Shown in pieces: positions 1 to 10,162 of a stretch of 64,000 nt of DNA; the first letter of the stretch is position 1; each line of letters starts with the position of its first letter. The position numbers and the translations under genes were made by a program. The stretch comes from Cherax quadricarinatus. Its lineage: Eukaryota; Arthropoda; Malacostraca; Decapoda; Parastacidae. Where the stretch lies: positions 31,639,914-31,703,913 of the forward strand of contig NC_091303.1 in NCBI RefSeq assembly GCF_038502225.1, in the 5' to 3' direction. The notes under the pieces are model-generated. The model did no database searches, was not told where the DNA came from, and saw only the letters and a list, made by a program, of their open reading frames with translations.

Positions 1-233
1 TATCTGTTTCTTTGTTATTAATATTGTTTATTATGTCCTATTAGATGAACTGTGATAGATAACTAAGCTGTAGAGTTGATATTAGCATTATTTTGTCATG
101 CCTCCTGAGAGGCTGGAACAGATTAACTGCATTTCAATTTATTTAAATGAGGAAAATTGACTCAGAATATGAACAAATCAGGATATGAACAAGGTCACGG
201 AACGGATTAAATTCGTAAGCTGAGGTTCCACTG
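1..233 (-). mobile_element. Tigger/pogo-like TIR element, end fragment (CAGTGGAACCTCAG family)
   Basis: The block ends in TGAGGTTCCACTG followed by TA, the reverse complement of a CAGTGGAACCTCA terminus. Its interior matches, in reverse orientation, the element that starts at 49781. It enters the window already in progress, so its other end lies outside. There is no coding potential. Pogo/Tigger elements duplicate TA on insertion; only one side can be seen here. Confidence 0.6.
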
Positions 234-785
234 TATTTAAAAATATACTAAAAATGTTGTAAATGGTGCACAGGTGACATTAAAGCAACATCAAAGATGG
301 TTGACACAAACCCACTACCTTTATAGTATGCTCCATGCTTAGCGACAAATTCATTTATCAACGTGGTCTTAGGAACAGAACTCAGTCGTTGAGGAGAGTC
401 TGTACAGTAGGACCCCACTTATATGGCAGGTTAGGTTCTAGGCTACCGCCGTAAAGCAGAAATCACCGTAATGTGGAACACCTTTTTTTCCCACTTATAA
501 GTTTACACTAACATATATTAAGTTAACAATAGAACTAGATATTAAAAACCAATAAAGTAAAATACACATATAGTACACCCATTACTTACCTTAAAATATA
601 TGTAATGGTTGAGATGAGTAGTATTTATTGTAAGAAATCAGGTGTGGTATGTATGGTAGCCAGCCAGAGTACCATACCAAGCCAACCCACCCACACATAA
701 TATTCTACGACATTTAAGCATCTCAGAGCGATAAAATTAATATACAGTTCACTCATTACTTACCTTAAAATATTTGTAGTTTTAA

Positions 786-1206
786 CCCTTAAACGGTCCA
801 AAGAGACTGACGTTCAAATTCATAGTGCTACGAAAGTAGATCTACTTTTTTTTACATATTTTCAAATACAGTGGACCCCCGCATAACGATCACCTCCGAA
901 TGCAACCAATTATGTAAGTGTATTTATGTAAGTGCGTTTGTACGTGTATGTTTGGGGGTCCGAAATGGACTAATCTACTTCACAATATTCCTTATGGGAA
1001 CAAATTCGGTCAGTACTGGCACCTGAACATACTTCTGGAGTGAAAAAATATCGTTAACCGGGGGTCCACTGTATAGCAAAAAAAAAAAATGTAGATAAAA
1101 GTTTTTTTACACGTTTTCAAATGTAAAACAAAAAAGAAGATCTACATTTTTTTACATACTTTCAGATGTTGAAAAAACGTATATATACGTTTGGACCATT
1201 TAAGGG
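786..1206. mobile_element. piggyBac-type MITE, type 2 (CCCTTAAAC ends)
   Basis: It is flanked by TTAA on both sides (782-785 and 1207-1210). Its ends are CCCTTAAACGGTCCAA and the inverted TTGGACCATTTAAGGG. The interior is T-rich with repeated GTAGATCTAC-like words and no ORF. It is interrupted by a 203-bp MITE at 869-1071. The same terminus family bounds the large element 11424-21326. Confidence 0.75.
869..1071 (+). mobile_element. 203-bp Tigger-type MITE, copy 1
   Basis: The ends are CAGTGGACCCCCGCATAACG and the inverted GTTAACCGGGGGTCCACTG, with TA on each side. The terminal bases match the Tigger elements of this window (for example 39026-41364), so that transposase is the likely source of mobilisation. 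There is no ORF. Copies of exactly the same length lie at 5064-5266 and 58828-59030. Confidence 0.85.
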
Positions 1207-1529
1207 TTAATGTAGGGTCAGAGGTGAGTATACGAGATAAAACGAACAAATGAGAGAGAGAATGAGTACATGAGAGAGGACACTTGTGGAGTTATGTAAA
1301 CAAACCAGGCATACGCGAGTTTTGTAAACAAGCCAGGCAAACATGTCTGGTTTGTGTACAAGTTGTCTCTGCATTGATATGTTAGAATAAATAAAGAGAA
1401 ACACTCCCATTCTCATGTAGCAGCATTTTTAGAAGAAATGACCCTTTGAGTGAAGGCATACGAAAGGAATAATTTTCTACAGTTATGCCCAGTAACACAT
1501 TTTCTCTTATGTTGGACTAGAAACAATGT

Positions 1530-1975
1530 TATTTTTGCCGTCACTTGTACAAGTTGTCTGGCTACCACATCTCATGTTTATTTATTCTACTGTGAGGTGT
1601 ATTTATCATCTTTTTATGTTATGTATCGTGTTTATTTTATAATTTTGAAAAAAATATCATAGATAGATTAATGAAAATGTGTATATTAACGTAATATGTA
1701 TATGACATTTGATGAGACTGTGATTATTATTATTATTACGTATTATTACTGATGTGTCATCACTCGTACAAGTCGTCTGGCTACCACATCTCATATTTGT
1801 GTTTTTATTTGTTCTACTGTGGGGTGTATTTATCATCATTGTATGTTATGTATCATGTTTAGTATATAATTTTGAAAAAAATATCGTAGATTGATTAATG
1901 AAAATGTATATATTAATGTAATATACAATATTTAATGAGACTCGGTGATTATTATTGAGTATTATTATTATCATT
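1530..1975. repeat. Tandem repeat inside F2, two units of about 220 bp
   Basis: The block from a GTCACTTGTACAAG-like word through a TTTGAAAAAAATATC-like word to an ATTTAATGAGACT-like word occurs twice in succession. The same unit is present about three times at 29895-30470 in another F2 copy. It is non-coding. Confidence 0.6.
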
Positions 1976-2020
1976 ACTAATTTGGCATCTTGAGACATAA
2001 GTCACACTTACTGATTTTAA

Positions 2021-3091
2021 CCCTTTGACTGTTTAAGCTGTATATATACGTCTTACGAGCCAGTGTTTCGGACATACATACATGTATACTCAATAATTCT
2101 AGCGGCTTCAAATCAAGCAGGAGAAAGCTGGTAGGCCCACATGTGAGAGTATGGGACTGCATGGTCAGTGTGCATTATGTAAAAAGATCCTGCAGCATGC
2201 AGTGCATAATGAGAAAAAAAAACTCCAACCCTGTTTTTAGATTAAAACACGGTCGACTTTGAGGTGTATTTTCGTGTAGTATTTATGGTTGTATCTCGTT
2301 TTCTTGGTCTCATTTGAAAGAATGGAAAACATATTATAAAAATAGAGATGATTTTGATTAGTTTCACGAAAACGACCTTGAAATTGAGCTCAAAGTAGCA
2401 GAAATGTTCGATTTTTACCAATGTTCAAGAGTAAGCAATTCACACCACACGTCCAATACACATCAACTGGGAGTCTAATATTCTTTCACTAGTGCACTGA
2501 TATTAATTATATCATTTTTACAATAATGCAGTAGTCTACATAACAGTAAATCTTCTATTTTTTGTGTGAATAAAAATCCAATATAGAGAGCAAGAGTAAT
2601 ATAAGGGCCTAGAGACATGACTAATGAACAGAGGATATGTTATTTTAGTGCCAAGAATGTCTGCATTGTTTATTCTGGGCCCTATTTTGAAATTGGCGTT
2701 TTTTTAATTTGCGTGAAATTAGCCAAATTGCCAATTTCTGACTACTTTATTGGGTAGTTGAATTCGGTGAATGGGTGGTTTCTTGTACTCAATTGATAGA
2801 GAAAATGGAGTTCTAAAGAAATAACTATGAGTTTGGTCGACTGGAACAATGGAATTGGCCGAAAATAGGGCTCAAAATTGGCAAAATCGCCGATGCTTAT
2901 ATATTGCCAGGATTGCTAACTATGCGGGAGCGTAATTCCATAAGTTTTTGATCAAATTTTGTAATTTTGGTGTCATTACCACCAGGAAAAGATTCTCTAT
3001 CATTTCATAAGAAAAACAATTTTTTTTTTTTCCAAAAAAATTTTCGGCATAGAATGATAGTTTCAGAAAGGGGCTTGCGACAGTCAAAGGG
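2021..3091. mobile_element. piggyBac-type MITE, type 3 (CCCTTTGACTG ends), 1071 bp
   Basis: It is bounded by TTAA at 2017-2020 and 3092-3095, with inverted ends CCCTTTGACTGT and ACAGTCAAAGGG (one mismatch tolerated). A palindromic TATATATACG word lies just inside the end. No transposase ORF is present. Similar copies are 23191-24262, 25493-26564 and 59839-60900. The uninterrupted target survives near 61287-61305 in another F2 copy. Confidence 0.85.
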
Positions 3092-4182
3092 TTAATGTAT
3101 ACCTGCACACCAGCACAGTGTGTAAGTTTATTTAGGTACAGGTATATGTAAGTATAATTATCAGAGTATATATAAAATATGATATAACTTTTAACCCTTT
3201 CAGGGTCCGTGCCGTAGATCTACGACTTTACGTTGAGGGTCCAGACTGTAGATCTATGCCAAAATTCTAGCGGCATCAAATTTAGCGCGAGAAGGCTGGT
3301 AGGTCTACATCTGAGAGAATGGGTCTGGGTGGTCAGTGTGCACACTATAGAAAAAATCTGGACGCCTGCATGGCATTGTGGGAACGCCGCCAAAGTAGCT
3401 TTGTTCATCGTGCCTGGCAGCAAGGAAGCTCCCACTCCCCACTCACTCTCTGGGTTTCGAGGTTCTGACCTGAGGATTGGTAAGAATGGGAAGGAAGAGG
3501 GTTGGGAGGGATGGAAAAATGGAAGAGGTTGGGAGGGTGGAGCAGGAGGTGGGGAAGTATAGGTGAGTGGCCCGACCACTCTGGAGCGTGATGTGCAGAG
3601 GTACTGCAGGGGGTTGTGCTGGAGCGAGATGTGCTGGAGGCAGCAGTGTCAGTAGAGTAGGGTTGGTACTCAGGTGCCTGGCAGGAGATGGCTGGGAGGA
3701 CGGTGGTGTCCAGGAAAACAGAGTCGTTTTGGAGCCACACCCCAGCTTAAGCTAAATAGCAAAGTGCTGGGGAACTTCAGCTTGGTGGTGGTTGGTTATA
3801 CACTTGATCTGCTGCAGACTGCATTGAATCTTGTTCTGGAGAGGTATAGCATGTTTATGGTGGAGTTGGAATCATATGTGTGGTTGTTGAGTTGGTAGAT
3901 TATCTCATTGAGGGTAGATGGCTTTTTGTGGCAGGTGAATTTTGCAGTGTTGTCTTGGAGTCGTTGGATGAGTTCTTGGTGAGGCATTGCTTTGCTGAAT
4001 TGTTTCATGGTGTAGAACGTGACTCCTCTGTATTTGAGGGTTGGTGGGGTAGGTGGTGGTGGTGAGGAAGGTGGAGAAGGTGGTGGTGGTGGTGGTGAGG
4101 AAGGTGGAGTGGATGGCGGAGCTTGGTTGGTCGTGGTGGTTGAGGGAGAGGCTGTAGGAGGGCTGTCATTGGTGGGAATCTG

Positions 4183-4629
4183 TTATGGTTCAGTGGTCTC
4201 TGATTGGTCGAACTCTTGAGCGGTTGGTGGTGGTGGAGGAGGAGAGGTGATGTTGATGATGTTAGTAGTGGACTTCACAATGTCACTTGACAGTGGTGAT
4301 GCAGGGAATGAAAAGGTGGGCATGTTGTTGAGTTGGAAGAGTTCGTTGATCGTGGTGTTGAAGGAGCCTGGTACCGCAACATTATGGACATTGGCATACA
4401 TGATGCAGTATAGGATTTTGGTGGAGTCACCCACAGTCAGTGGTGGAGATATAGTCATGGTGACCTGGAGGACTTGGGTGGAGTCAGGTTGATTTCTGGT
4501 AATGGTAGCATATGAGGTTGCTTGGGTAGTGGGAGCCTGTTGTTGTCCGAGCTGTTTTTTCAGTAGTTCCCGTCTGGTGGGGCATTTGGCTGTCGCACTC
4601 TCCGGGTGAATTCTGACTCTCCTCTTCAC
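4183..4629 (-). CDS. Unrecognised 148-aa ORF inside the type-1 element
   Basis: The open frame has a basic start (MKRRVRIHPESATAKCPTRR), a Gln-rich stretch, a central hydrophobic/Asn segment around residues 70-105, a poly-Pro run near residue 130 and an acidic end. Thr/Pro-rich sequence with scattered stops continues in the same strand down to about 3400, so it may be the 5' part of a longer decayed gene. The composition recalls ORF1/gag-like proteins of non-LTR elements, but I cannot assign a family. The upstream side runs straight into the palindromic satellite at 4687. It may not be expressed. Confidence 0.35.
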   Translation of the reverse strand: MKRRVRIHPESATAKCPTRRELLKKQLGQQQAPTTQATSYATITRNQPDSTQVLQVTMTISPPLTVGDSTKILYCIMYANVHNVAVPGSFNTTINELFQLNNMPTFSFPASPLSSDIVKSTTNIINITSPPPPPPTAQEFDQSETTEP

Positions 4630-4686
4630 AACTTACAGTTCTAAGACTGATGGAAGTGGAGCTGAAGAGGAATTCTATGATTTTGA

Positions 4687-4890
4687 ACCATATGGTACCA
4701 TTGTACCATATGGTAAATTGGTGCCATATCATACAATGGTATCATATGGTACAGTGTGCCATATGGTACAGTGTACCATATGGTACATTGTACCATATGG
4801 TACATTGTACCATATGGTACATTATACCATATGGCACATTATACCATATGGTACATTATACCATATGGTACATTATACCATATGGTACAG
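4687..4890. repeat. Palindromic satellite block 1 (GTACCATATGGTAC units)
   Basis: There are roughly a dozen units of about 17 bp, each built on the self-complementary 14-mer GTACCATATGGTAC with a short ATT/TTG spacer. The array is open on the + strand in two frames and gives meaningless Tyr/His/Met/Val-rich peptides. Confidence 0.9.
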
Positions 4891-4904
4891 GGACCCTAAT
4901 GCAA

Positions 4905-5030
4905 ATAAGTCTGTCTGACTTTTTTGGGTTATCCTAGGTTCTCCAAACATATGCTGCTAAGTATGATATTCTATGTAACTTTATTTGTGTATACTTAAAT
5001 AAACTTACTTACAATGCCACATGCACTTGA
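4905..5030 (+). mobile_element. SINE-like element, 3' part
   Basis: The block TTTTTTGGGTTATCCTAGG through TAAATAAACTTACTTAC recurs at 29695-29815 and 33415-33545. It starts directly at the edge of satellite block 1. I infer a SINE from its size, its recurrence and its association with the tRNA-like head at 34700-34835. Confidence 0.55.
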
Positions 5031-5063
5031 GTAAGTTTTTTCAGGTGTACAGAAATGCAATTA

Positions 5064-5266
5064 CAGTGGACCCCCGCTTAACGATCGCCTCCCAATGCGA
5101 CCAATTATGTAAGTGTATTTATGTAAGTGCGTTTGTACGTGTATGTTTGGGGGTCTGAAATGGACTAATCTACTTCACAATATTCCTTATGGGAACAAAT
5201 TCGGTCAGTACTGGCACCTGAACATACTTCTGGAATGAAAAAATATCGTTAACCGGGGGTCCACTG
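5064..5266 (+). mobile_element. 203-bp Tigger-type MITE, copy 2
   Basis: TA-flanked, with CAGTGGACCCCCGCTTAACG at the left and GGGGGTCCACTG at the right. It has the same length and near-identical body as 869-1071. It is inserted within the type-1 element. Confidence 0.85.
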
Positions 5267-5274
5267 TACTTGGA

Positions 5275-5355
5275 TTATTATACATAGCAGCATATGTATA
5301 AAATCCTAGGATAACCCAAAAAGTCAGGGTGGCTTATTTCCATAGGGATCCTTGT
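5275..5355 (-). mobile_element. SINE-like element fragment, inverted relative to 4905-5030
   Basis: The reverse complement carries the GGGTTATCCTAGG core and a TATGCTGC-like word of the SINE family. The fragment abuts satellite block 2 as its inverted partner abuts block 1, so the pair plus satellites form a rough inverted arrangement. Confidence 0.5.
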
Positions 5356-5357
5356 AT

Positions 5358-5522
5358 CTGTACCATATGGTGTCCTGTACTGTATGGTACCCTGTACTGT
5401 ATGGTACCCTGTGCCATATGGTACTCTGTGCCATATGTTTTCCTGTACTGCGTGGTACCCTATACTATATAGTAAAATATACCATATGGTACCCTGTAAC
5501 ATATGATACCATGTACCATATG
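5358..5522. repeat. Palindromic satellite block 2
   Basis: A more diverged array of ATGGTACCCTGTACC-type units around CATATGGTAC, clearly related to blocks 1 and 3. Confidence 0.8.
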
Positions 5523-5780
5523 GTCAATAGGTGGTGTTGGTGGCAAGACACCAGCCAAGACTGAGTGAGTGGCAACACAAGCTAGCTACTGACTCAGCAG
5601 TTTCCAAGACAAAGTGCTTTGTCATCCACCTCAAGGAACATGTCGAGTTCCTGTACATTTGTAAATATGTAATAGAACATTACTAATATACAACATTTTT
5701 GCATATTTTTTTTTGGTTAACAATTATAGTAAACAAAATAATGATGAAAATATAAGTGTGTTTATTGTGTTGAATACAAT

Positions 5781-6043
5781 AGTACCATATGGTACAATGA
5801 ACCATATGGTATCATTGTACTGTATGGTACAGTGTACCATATGGTACCATTGCACCATATGGTACCACTACACCATATGGTACCATAAGGTACCATTGCA
5901 CCATATGGTACCATTGTATCATATGGTACCATTGTATCATGTGCCATTGTACCATATGGTACCATTGTACCATATGGCACAATTGTACTATATGGTACCA
6001 TTGCACCCTATGGCACCATTGTACCATATGGTACTATATGGTA
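5781..6043. repeat. Palindromic satellite block 3, flanked by an inverted repeat
   Basis: Units of ACCATATGGTACCATTGT continue for about 260 bp. The array is bracketed by inverted copies of TTGTGTTGAATACAAT (left, near 5763) and ATTGTATTCAACACAA (right, near 6046). The flanking sequence resembles the 3' region of the piggyBac at 18365-21319, so the satellite sits at the centre of a duplicated, inverted piece of that element. Confidence 0.85.
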
Positions 6044-6421
6044 CCATTGTATTCAACACAATAACCGCACTAATATTTTCATCATTTTGTTTACAATAAA
6101 CTTGTAAACAAGTTTTGTAAGCAATATAATGATAAACAAATTATTGCAGTTATTGTGTTGAATACAATGAGTGTACACTTATACAATATACATTATATTG
6201 GGCTCACAGGCCACAAATGTTACCATAAAAAGAAAAAATCTGAAAAGAAAAGAAAAAAGTATAAAAAACGTAAAATAAAAAAATGTGATTTTGCGGAAGT
6301 CACTGATGTTGCTGCCACCTGGTCATTTTGGGTCAACTTCCCGCCGCTGTATCTCGGTAAGTACTGATCAGAAATTTTTTTTGTTTTATTACCCTCACAA
6401 AAATATTATCTTTAATTCTGT

Positions 6422-7186
6422 TGTTAGGTAAGACACATATGCAACAGTTAGGTATCTTTATTTCGAAACGTTTCGCCTACACAGTAGGCTTCTTCAGTCG
6501 AGTACAGAAAAGTTGATAGAAGCAGAAGAGACTTGAAGACGATGTAATCAGTCCATCACCCTTGAAGTTTTGAGGTGGTCAGTCCCTCAGTCTGGAGAAG
6601 AGTATTGTTCCATAATCTGAAACAATATGGAGTTTAAGTGATAGGATGGAGCCTTATATAGCGCCAGGAGGTGAGACGTAGGTCACTAGTAGAGGTAAGA
6701 ATGTAGACGTTGGGAGGTCAGGTCCCCCTGCCGGTATTTTATACCATTTTAATGTTCACTCTGTCAGACACTGCAACACAAGGGTATCTTGGTACAGACC
6801 TGAAATCAACTTCGACAACCTCTACTAGTGAGAATGGCTGGATTTGAGGGGGACCTGACCTCCCAACATCTACGTTCTTACCTCTACTAGTGACCTACGT
6901 CTCACCTCCTGGCGCTATATAAGGCTCCATCCTATCACTTCAACTCCATATTGTTTCAGATTATGGAACAATATTCTTCTCCAGACTGAGGGACTGACCA
7001 TCTCAAAACTTCAAGGGTGATGGACTGATTACATTGTCTTCAAGTCTCTTCTGCTTCTATCAACTTTTCTGTACTCGACTGAAGAAGCCTACTGTGTAGG
7101 CGAAACATTTCGAAATAAAGATACCTAACTGTTGCATATGTGTCTTACCTAACAACCTGTCAGTATTTTATACCATTTTAATGTTC
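6422..7186. mobile_element. Penelope-like inverted-repeat insertion with a 14-bp target duplication
   Basis: Two arms of about 309 bp (6421-6729 and 6847-7155) are inverted copies around a 117-bp spacer. The 14-mer ATCTTTAATTCTGT occurs at both borders (6408-6421 and 7187-7200), matching an uninterrupted stretch in the piggyBac near 18450-18470. Each arm has a CTGAAGA ... stem-loop ... CGAAAC motif (7079-7106 plus, 6470-6497 minus) like the hammerhead-bearing terminal repeats of Penelope-like elements. No reverse transcriptase is present. The Penelope assignment is inference from architecture. Confidence 0.6.
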
Positions 7187-7318
7187 ATCTTTAATTCTGT
7201 AAGAATTTTTTTTTTTTTTTTTTTTTAAAAATTTCTTGGACACTGGGGCACCCCTTCAGATTTTGGCCTTGGACCCTGAAAGGGTTAAAAACATGTGAAA
7301 TTTTGGAGTTTCCAGATA

Positions 7319-9651
7319 CAGTGGACCCCCGCATAGCGACCTTAATCCATGCAAGAGGGCTGGCTGTTATGCGAAATGTTCGGTATGCGAATGAATTTTC
7401 CCCATAAGAAATAATGGAAATCAAATTAATCCGTGCAAGACACCCAAAAGTATGAAAAAAAAAATTTTTACCACATGAAATGTTAATTTTAATACACACA
7501 AACTGAAAAAGGCATGCACAATTACATGACACTTACTTTTATTGAAGATCTGGTGATGATTGATGGGATGGGAGGAGGGGAGAGAGAGTGTTAGTGTTTA
7601 GAAGGGGAATCCCCTTCCATTAAGACTTGAGGTGTCGAGTCCTTTTCTGGAGTTACTTCCCTTCTTCTTTTAATGCCACTAGGACCAGCTTCAGAGTCAC
7701 TGGACTTCTTTTGCACAACATATCTGTCCATAGTGGCCTGTACCTCTCGTTCCTTTATGACTTCCCTAAAGTGTTTCACAACATTGTCAGTGTACAGGTT
7801 GCCAACACGGCTTGCAATAGCTGTGTGAGGGTGATTTTCATCAAAAAAGGTTTGCACTTCAAGCCATTTTGCACAGATTTCCTTAATCTTTGTAGTAGGC
7901 AATTCCTTCAATTTCTCTCTCCCCTCCTTTGAACCAGTTTCCTCAGGTCTGGCCTCTTGCTCTTGAAGTTGATCTATCAGCTCATCAGTGGTTAGTTCTT
8001 CATTGTCGTCCTCCACCAACTCTTCCACATCCTCCCCACTAACCTCCAACCCCAAGGACTTCCCCAATGCCACAATTGATTCCTCAACTGGTATACTCCT
8101 CTCAGGGTTAGCCTCAAACCCTTCAAAATCCCTTTTGTCTACACATTCTGGCCACAGTTTCTTCCAAGCAGAGTTCAAGGTCTTCTTAGTCACTCCCTCC
8201 CAAGCCTTACCTATAAGGTTTATACAATTGAGGATATTAAAGTGATCTCTCCAAAACTCTCTTAGAGTCAGTTGAGTTTCTGAGGTCACTACAAAGCACC
8301 TTTCAAACAGAGCTTTTGTGTACAGTTTTTTGAAGTTTGCAATAACCTGCTGGTCCATGGGCTGCAGGAGAGGAGTGGTATTAGGAGGCAAAAACTTCAC
8401 CTTAATGAAGCTCATGTCCCCATAAAGTCGCTCTGCCACGTCTGTAGGATGACCAGGGGCATTGTCTAACACCAGGAGGCACTTAAGTTCTAATTTCTTT
8501 TCAGTTAGGTAATCTTTCACATTGGGGGCAAATGCATGGTGTAACCAGTTATAGAAAAAGTCCCTAGTGACCCATGCCTTACTGTTTGCCCTCCACAGCA
8601 CACACAAATTATCCTCGAGGACATTCTTTTGCCTGAACGCTCTGGGAGTTTCAGAGTGATACACTAATAAAGGCTTAACTTTGCAATCACCACTAGCATT
8701 GGAACACATCAACAAAGTAAGCCTGTCTTTCATAGGCTTATGTCCTGGGAGTGCCTTTTCTTCCTGAGTAATGTAGGTCCTGCTTGGCATTTTCTTCCAA
8801 AACAGGCCTGTTTCATCACAATTAAACACTTGTTCAGGTTTCAGTCCTTCAGTTTCTATTTACTCCTTGAATTCCTGCACATATTTTTCAGCCGCTTTGT
8901 GGTCCGAACTGGCAGCCTCACCATGCCTTATCACACTATGTATGCCACTACGCTTCTTAAATCTCTCAAACCAACCTTTGCTGGCCTTAAATTCACTCAC
9001 ATCATCACTAGTTGCAGGCCTTTTTTTAATTAAATCCTCATGCAACTTCCTAGCCTTTTCGCTTATGATAGCTTGAGAAACGCTATCTCCTGCTAGCTGT
9101 TTTTCATTTATCCACACCAATAAGAGTCTCTCAACATCTTCCATCACTTGCGATCTCTGTTTCGAAAACACAGTTAAACCTTTGGCAAGAACAGCTTCCT
9201 TGATTGCCTTTCTGTTGCCCACAATAGTAGAGATGGTTGATTTGGGTTTCTTGTACAACCTGACCAGGTCGGTGATACGTACTCCACTTTCATACTTATC
9301 AATGATCTCTTTCTTCATCTCTATTGGAATTCTAACCCTTATTGCTGTAGGGTTGGAACTAGAAGCTTTCTTGGGGCCCATTGTCACTTATTTTCCAGAA
9401 ACAGCACCGAAAACACTGTAATAATACGAAATATTCCGATTGTATGCTTGAATGTTACCGCGGAGGCTGGCTGGTAAACAATGCCACCGGCGGAACATAT
9501 GAGGCTGGCTCAGGCCGCACATTGGACGCGTCTCGGACGAAGGGCGCTGAGCGGGTTTTTGGGCGGTATGCGAGGCAAAATTTTAGCGATCAAAGCGTCC
9601 GGTATGCGGATTGTCCGTTATGCAAGGTGTCCGGTATGCGGGGGTCCACTG
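7319..9651 (-). mobile_element. Tigger (pogo superfamily) element, near full length
   Basis: TA-flanked (7317-7318 and 9652-9653), with ends CAGTGGACCCCCGCATAGCG and GGGGGTCCACTG. At 2333 bp it is close to the intact copy 39026-41364 (2339 bp). It is inserted in the F2 element; the homologous stretch without it is at 30560-30585. Confidence 0.9.
7591..9387 (-). pseudogene. Tigger transposase (TIGD1-like) with one premature stop
   Basis: Read on the minus strand, this gives the MGPKKAS start, the CENP-B-type HTH region and the DDE domain, colinear with the intact 598-codon protein at 39290-41086. A single nonsense codon (forward strand 8860-8862) replaces the Tyr of the FKEY motif and splits it into an N-terminal 175-residue and a C-terminal 412-residue part. 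The three catalytic Asp motifs (NCDETGLFW, LDNAPGHP, MDQQVI) are all in the C-terminal part. The frame is otherwise uninterrupted, which implies recent inactivation. Confidence 0.9.
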
Positions 9652-9847
9652 TATAATGGAGAGACGTGGTACTTATGGAGCTCACAGAGAATGTAAAGAA
9701 ACCGGGTGGGGTGCGGTGCGGTGACCGTATTAGAAAGTCGAGTGGGGGGAGCCGTATAGAGAGTTTTGATCATAATTTGAAATGACCGTATTAGCGGAAC
9801 GCCGTAAAGGAAAACAGTGTAAAGCAGGGCCCTACTATACATACGTA

Positions 9848-10160
9848 CACCTACCATCCGACTTACGACCGAGTTCGGTTCCAAGAAACCGGTTGCAAGT
9901 CGAAATGGTCGTAAGTCAAACTTTACTACTGAATATCAACAAAACATTTTTGTAATGACTTTATTTTATTGTTTTATTTTGGTGTTTCATGTTTTACTTT
10001 ACTTTTTATGCTGTTAGTACTGTATTTTATACTGTAAGGTTTAGGATAAACACTGTGTACAACACAAGTAGTAGTTTATTTCCCAGAAATTTGGCATAAA
10101 AAACACGGTTGTAAGTCGAGTGGTCGTAAGTCGAGCAGGTCATAAGTTGGATGGTAGGTG
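9848..10160 (+). mobile_element. 313-bp MITE, CACCTACCATCCGAC ends, copy A
   Basis: Inverted ends CACCTACCATCCGAC and GGATGGTAGGTG are flanked by TA. Repeated CGACTTACGAC words lie near both termini. Copies are at 27811-28121 (opposite orientation) and 34385-34697. It is non-coding; mariner/pogo-type mobilisation is inferred from the TA duplication. Confidence 0.85.
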
Positions 10161-10162
10161 TA

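Larger units (their letters stand above)
3195..7284. mobile_element. Long piggyBac-type element, type 1 (CCCTTTCAGGGTCC ends), rearranged
   Basis: TTAA flanks it (3191-3194 and 7285-7288). The terminal repeats CCCTTTCAGGGTCC and GGACCCTGAAAGGG are perfect inverts. The outer few hundred bases resemble the ends of the intact piggyBac at 18365-21319, including GTAGATCTAC at 3214-3223. The interior carries no piggyBac transposase. It holds an unrecognised minus-strand ORF, three satellite blocks, SINE pieces, a 203-bp MITE and a Penelope-like insertion. The empty target TTAA is visible near 30539 in the F2 copy 29020-30737. Confidence 0.8.
405..9837. mobile_element. Composite TIR element, family F2 (CAGTAGGGCCCC ends), expanded by nested insertions
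   Basis: The left end CAGTAGGACCCCACTT follows a TA, and the right end GCAGGGCCCTACTA is followed by TA, giving inverted ends with a TA duplication. The same family is seen almost uninterrupted at 29020-30737 (about 1.7 kb) and expanded at 50917-61581. No transposase is seen in any copy, so it is probably a non-autonomous pogo/mariner-type element. Nested in it are 786-1206, 2021-3091, 3195-7284 and 7319-9651. Removing these leaves sequence colinear with the 29020-30737 copy. Confidence 0.75.

Noticed and set aside
4650..6099. Tyr/His/Met/Val-rich ORFs on both strands
   Set aside because: They are translations of the palindromic GTACCATATGGTAC satellite in several frames.
6155..6367. 70-codon ORF with a Lys-rich centre as a small gene
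   Set aside because: It is piggyBac 3'-end sequence (compare the inverse of 18530-18720) with poly-A-like content.
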